Shown here: positions 37,246-50,110 of the stretch, piece after piece
How positions within the stretch are numbered: the stretch's first letter is position 1
Layout: every line of letters begins with the position of its first letter
NCBI GenBank assembly: GCA_038380795.1
Contig: CM076265.1
Location: 1,302,001-1,366,000, forward strand
DNA: 64,000 nucleotides
Direction of reading: 5' to 3'
Source: Pyrocephalus nanus
Lineage: Eukaryota > Chordata > Aves > Passeriformes > Tyrannidae
Notes under the pieces: generated by a model
Database searches by the model: none
Seen by the model: the letters and a program-made list of their open reading frames with translations, nothing else
What the model was told of the DNA's origin: nothing
Made by a program: the position numbers and the translations under genes

Positions 37246-40200
37246 AGGAAAGATTAAACATGTTTATACTTTCTAATTTTATTTCTCTCATCCTGTCAGT
37301 TAATTATGTCATTTCTACCAAGGTAAGAGGTTTTTAAAGGAATAGACTTCACTTTAGTTTTCCAGCTGATCATTACAGGACATAATAGACACATAGGCAC
37401 CATATGAGAGCAAGGCCATATAAATACAGCTCATGCTGTATTTAGAAGGAGAGGTTTGAGCAGCCTCCAAGGGATTCTTTAATTCTGGCAGCTGAATTTC
37501 CTGCTACTTCTACAAGGAAATAGGACTTTGTTTCACTGGCTGGAGTGTGAGAGGTAAATTTTGGAAGCGATGTCGTTTCTCATTCTCTGTCAAAGCACTG
37601 GATTATTTCAATGAAAGGAATGTCTTCAGCATTCTTTAAATCCTTAGATTTTTTTTTCACACTATTGGTTTGTTTCCCCTGGCGCAGCTGGAAATGCCTG
37701 GGTGAAGATGATGTCTCTGGAGAGTAAATAGAATTCTGAATTTATGGGGATATCAAATGCCATCCCAAACACAAATATAAAACTTAAAAATAGGAAAGCA
37801 GTTACTGGTGAGTGTTCTTTTCAGTTGAGTTCTCCAGGGATCACTTTTAACCCTAGCTGGCATTTTTAGCAGTGAGCTGGAAGGAAAAGTGAAATCATCA
37901 CTGCACTGGAGTGTAGAGGTCCTGAGTGCTGAATATCTTACTGAATTGAGTGCTGGCCAACAACAAGCATTTCAGCACACAAGTTGGAACTTTTCCTGGG
38001 AAAAACAGTGTCTGAGGGATTTTTATTTTTGCAAAGGGCAGCTGTTTATAAATTAAATAATTGTCCATGAAAGGCCTATAGCCAAAATGGCTAATGGGAC
38101 TTCTAATCTTCTGTTTTTGTGGCTGCTGGAGTGCTCATGGAATGCTGAGTGCTGCTCTACTGTCAAGTCAGAGAAAAAAAGTTGAAATATTGATAGGGTT
38201 CCATTATGCCTTCCTTATAATGCTGTGCTGAAGTGCTTTCTAAATAGCTCATTAGAAAAATAAATTAAAAAAAAATACAACAGAGGTGATCCAGTATAAA
38301 AATCTATGGACTATTTAAGTACAGTAATAGCTTTCTCTTGATCTGATGGATAAGGTACTATAAAATAAGAATTAGAAACTGAAGCTTGCACAAAATGTTA
38401 CATCCTATTTTACAAGATCTGTGGGGAAAAACGTCACCATCTCTGAAAACTGTTATACCAGGTTGCAGTGTTAAAATCACTAATTGAATTGATTGATTTA
38501 TTAACTATTTTTTAAATTGAATTAATTAATTCTTTTAAGCCTTGCCGTGTATATGTGTGTCTGTGTTTTCTGGGAGAACTTTCAGATAATCCCACCAGTT
38601 CCTGTATTCAGCCATGTTTAGTGGGTGGCTCATGTTTTCTTTTTCTTCTCAAGAAAAGGTTTGATTAGGTTTTTTTCCAGCTATAATAAGACTTTTAAAG
38701 AGTGTTAATATAATTACAATACTTGATGCTGTGGTGGGATTTTTTTTCCCTGTAGGAATATAAAATGAAGATAGAGGTTATCCAGTTTTATGTTTTCTAT
38801 AAAAAAAGGAAAGTATGGATGACTTACTCAAATACAGGTCTAGGATGTGAAACTGAATAAATAGATAAGAAAACATCTGCTGTTAATGAAATAAGTTATT
38901 ATTCATTGTTAAGTATCTCTCAGTTAAGGTTTTTTGGGATTTAATAGAGTAATTATCCTACATTAAGGGGTTTTTTTTGGTAGAATGCAGCTGCCAATCA
39001 GAGTGAGCTTATTCTTTAACAGTCAGTATTTGTTACATCCACTCAGTATTTAAAACTAAATGGTCTTCCAAGCTGAGCTCTCACACTTGGCACTGTGAAA
39101 ATGTTTTCACATTTAACCTAAATGTCATGGAAAGTGGTGCAAGCTTTTCTTCAGAATGCATGTGATCAAAGATTCTGATTGTTATGATGCCATTGACAGA
39201 AATGTTTGATATTTATCAAGTATATTATCGATGTTCAATGTGTTTTATGAATGACATTTTAGGTGGTGATATACGGTATGTGAGGGCAAAGGCTTCACAA
39301 CAGTTTTTTTAGAAATAAGAAGGTTTTTTTTTTTCAATCACACTTGTGGTGACATGAGTGTGGAAACCCAGAATAAAAGGAGTTAGTGTGTATTAGCATT
39401 GGGTTAGCACACACTTCTTTCAGCTAAAGTTAGGAGCAAATAAAAGGAAATTTCTTTCCTTACTAGTACTGAAATGATCCACTCCATCTGTTTTTCTCAG
39501 AATGAGGCACAGCAAATTTTTTTCCTTTATGTTTCTCATGGCCAAAATGTGGAGACCTGTGAGAGCTGGCTTCATATAGAGCCTTTCTAGATGGGCATAA
39601 TGTTGAGCGTGCTTTAAATTGTGCACACCAATTTAACAATCAGAAAAGCTCTCCCTACTCCAGCTCCATCTTTCCTGCCTGCTCTGTCAGGAAGCTCTGA
39701 GATGTAGTACAGCTGTCTGTTCTGGCTTCCAGCCATGGAGGGATTTGCCTCAATAACAGGAATCCCCAGCATCCCCTTGGAAAGAGAACCTTCCAAGGCA
39801 GAAGTGATAAAATAAAATAGGCAGGATCTGATGAAACCGTAAACTTTTAATGACTTTTTTCACCAAAATGAGAAATTTCTATATTCGTGCTATAACCATT
39901 TCCATGCTCATGCTAACTGCCAGAGGAATATTTAGCAGGGAAACAAAACAATAAATACAGTTCTAAAAACAAGCATATTCTTTTTTTTCCTTTTTCTTTC
40001 TTTTTGATTTTTTTTTTTTTGCTAAGTGTATACATATCTTTTATCTCACATCCAAATATCCCCGAACAATCAAGGTCTGTGGAGTAAAGTTCTAGTGGGA
40101 GAGATACAGTCTGGAAAACACCCCTGTGGCCAAGTGAGGAAGGAATAAAAAATAATTTCAGAAAATCCGTTTAGTGACCCGGTTGATGATGCCAGCCACA

Positions 40201-41895
40201 AGCTGTGTGCCAGCCACAGGTGTGCCAGAGCTGGGGTGAGCACTGGCACGCAACAGCAAATGCCACCAAAACCAGCATATGGTAAAACAGTCCTCTGACA
40301 CAGTAGCAGAGAATGAATTAACTTTTTAGATTTTGATCATGAAGGTCACACCACTGCCTGACTGTGAGTCTGCTCTGAGGTTGCTTTGCTGTGACTCACG
40401 TTCTTCAGGCACAAGCAGGGTGGTATTAAGTCATCCTTTTGAAATGACCCAGGGGAATACACAGAGAGGGAATAATTTTCTTTTAAATTGAGACAGTGCC
40501 TCATCACAAAAAATCATATTCTTTTTTCCACGTGTATCACTTAAATTGTGGTTAAAATTGAATGGCAGTGTGTTATTTCCATTACTGTAAATTTCTTGGG
40601 TAACAGTGATTCATCTTGCTACACACAGTGGCTCCAGTACAGAAGCAAGAAACATTTCTTTTTGGCAGTGTGAAATAATTGTGCAGTAGGGTCCATAGTT
40701 ACTGACTACTAAGCCTATCACTGCTTAAGAAATGGATCATTAAAACCATCCAGAACAATTACGAAGATGCTGAAGAGTCCTTTTAGTGCAGGTAGCTGGG
40801 TGTGCAGCTGCAGATTGAGCTTTGGGTGAGCTGCTGACCCTTTGCATGATAAAGCTCAATGGCACCTGTGGTTTCCTTTGTTGGGGGAAACAGCTCCATC
40901 TGATATTCTGTTGCTGCACCTTTAATTTTTGGCAGAGGGAATATTAATGTATTTTTAATCCTAATCTGTGTGTGTATCCTTGTTCACCAAGGTACCCCAG
41001 ACATTTTGCAGACTGTATTTTTTTTTTCTGTGTTGTCTTTCCATAGCATTCCCTTTGACAGGAGAGGCAGCAGTCTCAGCAGTCTCTCAGAGGTCACAGT
41101 GCGTTAATTCTTGATGGAATAACCTGAGGCATCTGGACAAGGGAGCAGCAAAGATTTCTGATGCTGACTTCAGAATGTATTCACTGGATCTGCCTGGGAG
41201 GGAGGGAGTTGGTTTTCTTCCTAGCAGCCTGGATGGTTCTGTGTTTTGGATCTGTGACTCAAACAGTGTTGCTAACACCCCAGAGTTTTGGCTGTTGCTG
41301 AGTTAGTGCTTGTGCAGCATCATGGCCCTCTCTCTATCCCTGCACTTACTTTACCTCAGCCAGTGCATTTTTCCCACTTTTGCTTCTCCCATTTACTTAG
41401 GAAAGCTACCTAATTTCTTCCTATCTCAGAAACACCTCTTAAGAGTTGGGCTTTTTCCAAAGTGTAGTGCCAGCTGTTTTGTTCCAGCTGACTTTGGAAT
41501 GTTGGGGGTTTTTTGACACGTTTGTTGGTGCTTCTGCGATGGTTTTTTCATGAAGGTTACCCCAAAGGTAGAAGTATTAGCAGCATTAATGTTTCCATAA
41601 TGGTGAAGGGAAAATTTTTGTAAGGAAAACGTAAGTATTTTATAGAATGTCATACCTTTGGCATCTGTGTTTTAGTTTTGCCTTTTTTGTTGTTTGTTTG
41701 TTTGGTTTTTTTTTTAGATTTTTTTTTTATTTTTATTTTTTTTTTTTTAAACTCTTCAAACCTTATAGTGTGACAAACATTTTTGCTTAGTGGGAGGGTT
41801 GCTTATGAAGTGGTTTCATAATTAGCTATCTTTCTTTGTCATGGCCTAATATGATAGAGCCTATTATTTCATTTTTTCTTCTGGCTTTTTTTCAG

Positions 41896-42096
41896 GTATG
41901 AATACAAGCAAGAGTGAAACAGTGAAAGACCATCCATTAAAACCTTCTAGAAGATCTATGCCATGCCTGGTCCAGAGCCAAACACATCCTCAGAGCCTGA
42001 GCAAGCATTCCTCATTCCTGCAGCCAAACCGTGTCCAGCCACAGCCTCTCAGTGCAGGGACATCGACAGCGACTGTGGATGTGGTGTCAGAACGAG
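41896..42096 (+). CDS. Coding exon 2 of the unnamed gene
   Basis: It is bounded by a strong acceptor (CTTTTTTTCAG) and a donor (GAG, then GTAGGA). It is 201 bp long, entering and leaving in phase 1, so skipping it would keep the frame. After the split glycine it reads MNTSKSETVKDHPLKPSRRS and continues as a Ser/Gln/Pro-rich, presumably disordered segment ending DVVSER. The RRS patch is a basic, potentially phosphorylated site (inference). The internal ATG right at the exon start could serve transcripts that use another first exon. No catalytic motif is visible. Confidence 0.8.
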
Positions 42097-42802
42097 GTAG
42101 GAGGCTTTTTCTCTCTCAGGAGCTTTGATTTGTTTGGGTATCTGCAGTTTATTGGAGAAATGTTTTCGCACAAAACACCTACACGTATTGTAGTACCAGG
42201 TTCTTGAGTGAATCCTTATGATGTCCGAAGTGAGGCTTTAAATTATTTTTATTCTGCTTTTCTCAGTTGGGATATTATTTCCTTCTCACTGAAAACAAGA
42301 CAAGAAAGTGCTCAGGTGTGGTGGGGAAGAGCATGAGGGTTTCTGTAGTCTGTGCTAGGAGAGGGAGAAAAAAATAAATTGTAGGCTTCTGGCAAAACCT
42401 GTCTTTAAATTAAGTATGAGGATGTAGGAAGAGATGCATTCATTCATCAGTGGCAGAATCAGGGAGGAGTGGTATGGAGAAAACGAGAGTGAAGGCAGAA
42501 AATCCCTCTGAATCTGTGTTTGTGCTGGAGTAAGGAGCTAGTTGTATTTTAGGATTTCTGATTTAATAGATAAACATGCCTCATCAGAGAAACTAGTCCA
42601 GCTGGAGATCTCAGTCACTGTGTGTTGCCAACTATTGCCATCCACTCTTGCCCAGCTGTGTGGGAACCTTTATCTGACTTTTGCTACCAGATTTTAACTC
42701 TTTCCTTAATGTTGATAGGCATAAGACACGAATTATTACTCTAGAAATTTATTTTACCAAGATAAATTTCTCTCGGGAATAGAGTGGAATTCTTCATTTA
42801 AG
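42097..42802 (+). other. Intron 2
   Basis: It is about 0.7 kb of sequence between exons 2 and 3. A good acceptor TTTTCTCAG occurs near 42267, but the following segment reaches a stop within nine codons in the required phase, so I do not call an exon there. Confidence 0.55.
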
Positions 42803-43012
42803 TGACCTTGTTATTTTTTCTACCAATGGAAAGTGCTCTTCAAAATTTTCAGTGTAAAAGTTTTAAAACAACTTCAAAAAATACATCTTTTAGTTACAAA
42901 ATACATGCAGATGCTGATATGAATATTGCATTTATTGCAGCTAAAGTGGTGGAGACTTTGGAAAACAACTTGCTTAAGCTGTCTAACACAGAATATGCTG
43001 ATCCATTTTTAG
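42803..43012 (+). CDS. Coding exon 3 (start uncertain)
   Basis: The 3' end is clear: TTTTTAG, then GTAAGT, leaving in phase 1. The body encodes a Ser/Thr/Lys-rich patch, then MNIAFIAAKVVETLENNLLK, a good amphipathic helix candidate with hydrophobic residues every three to four positions, then EYADPFL. For the start, only the acceptor at 42801-42802 (TTTAAG) joins exon 2 in phase. It translates a T-rich run (LLFFLP) that looks like a polypyrimidine tract, however. The better-looking acceptor (GGAAAG before TGCTCTTC at 42834) would need a phase-2 partner. With the chosen start the exon is 210 bp, a symmetric phase 1-1 cassette like exon 2. The helix resembles regulatory-subunit-binding helices of A-kinase anchoring proteins only in a general way. 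Confidence 0.6.
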
Positions 43013-46000
43013 GTAAGTTGTTGTCTGAACTGAAATAGTGAAAATCAATGATTATTCAATTATACTTGTAGTATTTAAGTGTGGAAGGGCCATATGTACC
43101 CTGAACTAAAGAAAAGTGTGCTGTCATAAATTTCCTGATACTGTCTCACCTTTCAGACTAACAGTAAATGGGGATTAAAGACATTCAGGGTATCCTTTTC
43201 CCATAGCAGTCCTTCCTAATGCAATCACTTGGAAGCCTGCATTTGAAAGGCCTTTGAAGTTGTCATTACTCAGTTATTATTCTTGTGTAGTCATGTTATT
43301 CAGTATTATTTTGTCTGCAGTTCTGTTGTTGTTCTTGTTTTGGGGTATTCTTATAGGTTTGTTGTAGATTTATACTTATAAAAAGGATTCCAATCTGAGG
43401 GGAGAAAAAAAAAAAAGAACAAATGCAGCCAGTAGGCATATTTGATATTTGTACCTGAATTACTGTCACTCTGATACTGTAATTAAGTCACCAGAAAGTA
43501 GGAATTATTTTTAGAATAATCCCATTCTTGCAACTGCAAATTTGAATCTGTAAATACACTCATGAGTAGTAACTTGCATGTTCCAAGCTCAAGTAATTTT
43601 GAAATTCTGTGGCCATCTGCCTTACCCTTACACACAGATATTTCTGCACCTTGCACCACTGCTGGGAAAGATCTTTTTGCTCACAGAGGCTGAAGCATCA
43701 AACTAGAAATCATATCTTCCCACAGAATGAGAGAGAGATGCTTTCAGAAAGCTATTTCTGCTCGCCTCTCACATGTTTTAGCATTGATTTTTTCTTCAAA
43801 TTATGTGATAGATGAGAGGCTTCCCAAGGTCTCCTGAAGAGGTATCTACTGGAAATAGCGAAATTGATACTTCCTCCAAACCAAATGTTCCAAAATCGTG
43901 GCACAGGCCAAAAATTTGGCATGAAGAGTATATAAAAAAATCGTGTGTCTCAGTAAGTTCCAGCAGAATCTACTGCATTCTCCAAATGTAATTGGTTTCC
44001 TTGGGTGAGCAAGCACAGATAGCAGAAGATTTTAATGTTACAATTTCCTTCAATTTTATTTATTTTTTTTTAATATCCTGCTCTATTTTTTACTAATTGC
44101 TTACACGTGCTGATATTATCGCATATTTATGTATGGCAGCAGTAATTCTTTTGCATCCACATTATTAAGTTTTAACCTGAAAGATACATGGAGGGCTCAG
44201 CAACTGAGGAAAAGGGAGATTGATTCTTATCAGCTCAAAAATTGTATTAAATTTCAGCATGGGTGTTTTGTCTCTTCTGACTACAGCCATGCTCTTTGAA
44301 GAGAAAAAAAGTATTGAAATAGTAGCCCTTTGCTAACTTGATTTGTTAATTTGTCCATGTTGAGTCAATCCCACGTTAGATAACTGAAATCTGTGAAGTT
44401 ACTCTGTATTTACAGAAATGTAACCGATTAGGTTGTTCAGTTACAGGTAAGAAAAGAAACAGTATTTATAAATGAATCTTTGAAGTTAGTCCTAAGAATT
44501 GCTTTATATAAAAATCAGCATTGTGTGTTAGATTCATGAAGAGAAATCAGGGTCAGTTAGAGGTGCATTTAACAAAATGGCCTGTGTGCCTTCAAAATGC
44601 AGTTTGTTGGTGCTTGAGGATCTAAAATTTTAAATTTTATCCTCCTGGGGGGAGGTGGGGAAGGGAAGTGGAAAAAAAAAGACAAAACAAACCACCTAGA
44701 AAAAGGAATATTAGTGCCTGAACTTTGATCACCAGATAGGTGAAGACAATTGTACTCTGGCACTTGGATGGGTTTTGCAAAATAGGCTGATTAATGGATA
44801 TCACTGTCTTGGTGAACCTTTTCAAACTGCTCTCCTGAGAACAGCTAAAAAAGCTGAATTAAGTGAATGTGGTGAATTTTTCATTAGGCACCACTGTGGA
44901 GCTGTACATAAAATAGGCCAAATGGCTTTCTCCTCTTCCAGAATTGTGTCCACAGACAAACTGCCTTGTGTGAAGGGGATTAACAGGCATCAGGCAGAAG
45001 ACTTCAGTGGAAAGCTTCTCTTTTATTTCTGTTGGCTGTACATGAAGCCATAAGTCTGTTGGACTTGTTTAGTTAATGACATTGATGGATTTATAAGTTT
45101 GAAGATAATGTATTGCATCTTTGTTACTAACACAGGCAAACATTATGGGTTTATGTTATTTTTGCCTGTCAGTTTTAGGTGTAAATAGTGTTTTTAGTTT
45201 GAGGGATTGGTAAATTCAGTCAAAGTGATAGGCATTGAGCTTCTGTAGCATGTAATGTAAACTTTGAGGTTTTAGGCACACTGGAATGCTCTGTTCCTAA
45301 CCAAAGCTTTGGGGAAATTCCCTCCCAGTGAGGGTTATGATCAGAGCTTTTTGATATTACCTAGATGGAAATCCAACTGCTTGGATCTGGACATGAAGTT
45401 AAATGTGATACCTTGCATTTCTCGAAGCATGGGTTGTAGAATTTGATGCTCAGTCCAGAGCAAAATTATGTTATTACTTCTACTTTCTTGAAGAAGCATT
45501 TCATTTTCCTGTATGTTTGCATTGTAGAGGAGTATGAAGTTCTGGTTTAAATGTCCATTGTCAGTTGAGGTGACCTGAGTCAAAGCTGGAAAGACCAGCT
45601 CTGTAACATTGTTAAAGACTATCTTGAGGTAATACCTGAAATTTCTCCTGAAAGATGCCCAAAGTTGTTTTTTTTTTCTGGTATGAAATGTGAAGATTTG
45701 AGAGAGCTTTTGGAGGGGCAGTAGATTTACTGCCTGGGTGTGCAGTCTTTGATGCCTGACACGGGAGATGCTTATGTGAGATGACATTCAGGCTCAGTCT
45801 CAGTGTGGTATTTGGGTAACAAAAGCAGTATACCTGTGATCCAAGACTTACCTAGACTACTCTCTCATGCTGGTGCAATGGTCACAAATAGCTAAGAGGC
45901 AGAAATTTAGCAAAATGGGGAAAAAAAAAAAATCAAATACTTTTGTATTTGAGTGTCAAGATCTTATCTCTTATATTTACCTCTTGGTAAAAAAAAAAAA

Positions 46001-49000
46001 AAAAAAAGAAAAAATGAAAATACTTTTGTTGTATTTGTAGATACACGTAAATTTGTTTTACACAGGAATGTGGATGTTATGCTGAACTCACTGCTGTAAC
46101 ATTATAATTCCAGTGTCATCCATTTTTTAATACATTTGAAGGTCACACCAATGTGTTTGACAGATGTTTGACATTCATTTTCTCAAAGGGAATTAAATGT
46201 TATATACAGATTTTTTTCAAAGTCTTCTGTCTGTGGATGTTTGCTAAAAAAATGTAGTGTATATTTATATTTCATTCTTTTTTTCTGTGCTTTGTTTCTC
46301 TTCTGAAAGACATGCTCGGTAATCACTTTGATTGTGCCAGCTGGATTTAAATGACATGGCTTTAACTTCAATTACTGAATTCCTGGCTTTACTGCAGACA
46401 CCAATAATAGCTTGTGGATCTAGTTGGAACTGGAAAAAAATATGTGGTTAGTTCCTAGTAGCTACATACTAACTAAATATGGAGGGTCATAGTAACTAAA
46501 ATTTATTGTCCCCTAGAACTTTTTATGTTTGAATTCTAGAAACAGAACAGAATTGCAGAGACATGGAGGTTAACTAATGAGTGAACCTAGGAACTGCTCC
46601 ACTGGGGCAAGGGGGTGTGTGTGTGTGTGCAGTAATTGGTAAATTTTTAAAATAATGTTTGTTGGGTCCCTTCCTGTAGTTGGAATTACTGTCTTGAATA
46701 TTGTCAGGTTTGACTTTTCTTGTTCACTTTCAAACTCCGTGAGTCAGACTTACAAAAGGCTTTTTCTCACTTCAAAACAGATTAAGGCATTTAAAAATCC
46801 AGTTTATCACGTGCATGGCTAAGGCATCAGGGTTTTCAGGAGTCAGGATACACTGGAAATCCAGTTAGGCTCAGAGAAAGACTTGTGAAGTTGACAGTCT
46901 GCTTGTTAACTTAAAAATCAAATTTTCTCATTGTAATGTAATGTAAAGTAGTTTTCTGCAGATCCTATCACCAGAAATGTTAGAGGATCATCAGAGGATC
47001 TGCCTTACATTGTTAGGCTGAAATATCTCATTCCAAATAAGATGTAAAAATGAGTAATGGATGATAAATAGAAATTAGCATTCAGTATTTAGATATAATT
47101 AGGATCCACTTTTAAGTTATTTGCCAAAAAGAGCAACACTTAGTAGCAAGTAAAACAACACTAATTAATTTATTCTTTTTTTCAATTCTGTGGGGTTTTT
47201 CCCCTCCTGATTTAGGTTAGTTATGAGGGATTTGTGCATAGTAACTCATTTTTCCAATCAGGACACTGAATCCTTCCTGGATAGGAACCTGATCATGAAT
47301 GATGTAGTTAAAAATTCTGCTGTGACAGATACCTTGTACTCTAAATGTATCCTGAAGCTAATTAAGACAAATCTTATATATAAGAAGCTCCTTATTTATG
47401 TGCCATGCTGTAGTATGTGAACTGACCAGTGAAGAGCTGAGCCAAAGCCAGCAATCCAACAAAGAATCATAATAACTGCACGATAAAAAGTTTTTTTTCA
47501 GAGCTCATTTACAGAAGTGTTTGTCAGTGAATTTTGGTTAAGTGACATTATGATGTAAGAAACCAGGTCCAAGCCACGTGCTTGCCCAGGTGTTTTGTTT
47601 ATATTTAAGGCTCCAAAGTTTTATTTTTGCAAAGCCCTTGGGTTCTTAATAACTTGAATGTTTCCCAAGAGATTTCTTTTAATTTAGTGAGAAAATAGGC
47701 ATTTTGACAAAAGTTAGAAGTTAACATACAACTAAGATGAAGTATTTTGGCAAAGTACCCAGCACACACCAACTCACACAGCTTGGTAAAATACAACTCA
47801 TCAGTTTTGAGTTACCCAAAAGAGATAAAGCAGAGAGTAAAGAAAACAGTGAAGAGATGAAGAGGAGAAATAATAGTAAGGAGAGAGAGAGAAGTGAGGT
47901 TGGAATGCAGTGTCTCACAGAGGTTAGGCTGAAATGGGCAGTGTGACCTGGGCAATGTGTACGGTGTTGACACGAAGAGAGGGACTGGAAGATCACAGAA
48001 GATACAACTCAAGAAAACCAGGTTTAGTTTCTGCTTCAACAGAAACGGGATTGTGACTTCTGGAATAATTTTTTCACAGGTTTGTGGTCCTTAGGCAGTG
48101 CCTGTGTAAATAAGGGCCATCGTGTCTGTTCTGACTGGTTGTAGGATGGCTGAAAAGTTGCATTAGAAGAGTTTTTCCCATACCCAGAGCACGAGGGAGT
48201 TGTGCAGCTCCCATATTAGAGCTGGCTCATGCCTGGAGAGCTGACAGTGGGGCTGAAGAAGCTCTGTAACCTGTTCACTGCTTCCCTGAAACATAATGAG
48301 GATTAGTCTTCAGATGTAGTGTTGAGGTTCAAAATATTGATGTGCTTTGGGAATTTAATCTGCCTGTGCTGGTTCTGTACACCATCCTAACTCCTCCAAA
48401 CAGCAGCAATACCTGCCTGACTCCCTTTTTAAAAAATCAGAAGTATTCTATGTGATGGTTGCCACTCTCTGAAGGCTCGTAAGAAATTGTACATAAAGAA
48501 AAGGCTGTTTTTGTCTGTTATGATAGTTTTTCATATCTAAGTATACAAACAAAGGTAGCTGAAAATCCTTCCATGTTATGTGTATAATAATGTAGTATTC
48601 CAGGTGCACAGCACAATAAAAGAAGAAGACCTAAATCCATCATAATGTCATTTATCCAGGTGTCTAGTGATGTCCTTCTCCAGGTTATTTCTTATTTCTA
48701 GGACTAAAATCAGGACAAAAGGGGATTATTTTCTTTACCAATAATCTCGTTCTTACTAAAGCTTTGTAAAGCCTATCCTTAAAAGTGTAAAGGCTCAAAG
48801 GAATGAGTAAAGAGTCATCGTGTCAAAGTTTGTGAAACAGAAACCATTTAGGAATAATATTTATATTAATTTCTTTTTCCATAACTATGCCACATGTAAA
48901 CTGAAAAACTTCTGCTATCGTAAACCACAGTTATATAAAATATAATAATGGATTGCTTGTTACAGAGAAATTGGCACAAGTGCCTTTTATCCTCTTTCAT

Positions 49001-49900
49001 AAAATTAAAATGCACACTTCAGAAAGGTGTGATAGTAAGAAGGACAGCCAAACAGTTAAGAAGACCTGAAATTCAAGATGCAAAGTGAGGACCTAGAAAT
49101 CTGTTTCTAACCTAAAAGCTTCTGCATTTGTATGCAAAGCATTTCCAAAAATGACAGCGTCCCTAATGTTTTATCCTTTAGGTTACCTTACAGGGCAAGT
49201 CTTATTGCCATGCACTAAGTGTAGTAAAATTGTGTGTCAGGAAGGGTTGATGGGTTTTTGTGATGTTATGTAGACTGAAGTTAATCATCGTGCCTCTATA
49301 TAACGAGATAGCAAAGCAACTGCTGGGATGAAGAGATCTGTTATCTGCTTGATTACTGCTTGAAGCCTTTTTAAAATCACCTTACACTGGAGTGTGGATC
49401 CAAGGTGACATGACTTAGTTACATGTTCAGGTGTTCTAACAATCACACAGACGCATCTGCTTTAAGTATGTACCTAATTAAAGAGAAGTCCTTGACATAG
49501 GGAAGTGAATGCTGAAATTCCCACTGATTTTATTGAAATAAGGTTTGGGCTCTACCTGTAGAATTAGAAGCTGTCACCCTTTTCTCTGATTGAACAATCT
49601 TATCTTTATTTAAAATTCAGCGTGGGGTTTTTTTTCTGTCTTTTTTTTTTTTTTTGCCGCATTGGCAAAAGATAATTTAATGTAGAAACTTTTCTGACTT
49701 AAAGTCACTGTAGCATAACTTTCCTTTCTATAACAGGTCACTTGGGACTTAAAAATTGTGTACATCATTTTAATACTTTTCTTTAATAAAACTTTTTACG
49801 TGGCAACAATTCTGAAAGCTCTCAACTGTTGATAAGTTTTAATTGCCATAATTGTGTAAGTCAAATACATCAGCAAGATACTATTTGCTATATTGTTAAT

Positions 49901-49940
49901 TGGCTATACTCATTAAAAAATGGCTATACTCATTAAAAAA
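49901..49940 (+). repeat. Perfect 20-bp tandem duplication
   Basis: TGGCTATACTCATTAAAAAA occurs twice head to tail without change. It immediately precedes the ERV-derived fragment. Confidence 0.95.
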
Positions 49941-49949
49941 TGTACTATA

Positions 49950-50110
49950 TAGCAGCCCATGGAGGGGCCTGTGCTGGAGCAGGGGAAGAGTGTGAGGAGT
50001 CCCACCTTGAGGAGGAAGGAGTGCTCAAAGTTAAGAGAAGAGAGTGGTTAGGAATGAAGGCAGATGTCCTCTCGATATCCTGGGGGGTTTGAGGATGTGG
50101 GCACGAACAT
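49950..50110 (+). mobile_element. Avian ERV-derived remnant (ERVL-like tail)
   Basis: The segment is GC-richer than its flanks and contains CCCATGGAGGGGCCTGTGCT, GGAGCAGGGGAAGAGTGTGA and AGGAGTCC blocks. These are typical of the short coding-poor stretch that precedes the 3' LTR in common bird ERVL-type elements. It is strongly decayed, without a recognisable LTR on either side. The family assignment is from memory of such tails and is moderate. Confidence 0.45.

Larger units (their letters stand above)
10379..41895 (+). other. Intron 1 of the host gene (about 31.5 kb)
   Basis: The interval between donor GTCAGT and acceptor TTTTTTTCAG is treated as one intron because the flanking exons join in phase 1. 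I see no convincing internal exon. Separately listed contents are the minisatellite, short tandem repeats, two CR1 fragments (24.5 kb and 36.7-37.2 kb) and a C tract at 34.05 kb. Long T runs occur at 22916-22949 (34 T), 27280-27303 (24 T) and 32245-32272 (28 T), along with many shorter ones. The stretches 11.06-24.5 kb, 24.7-36.65 kb and 37.25-41.9 kb otherwise hold only AT-rich sequence with short frames. Alternative first exons inside it cannot be excluded, because exon 2 contains its own ATG. Confidence 0.65.

Noticed and set aside
42267..42316. Candidate exon between TTTTCTCAG and a GTGTGG donor in intron 2
   Set aside because: In the phase needed after exon 2 it hits a stop within nine codons.
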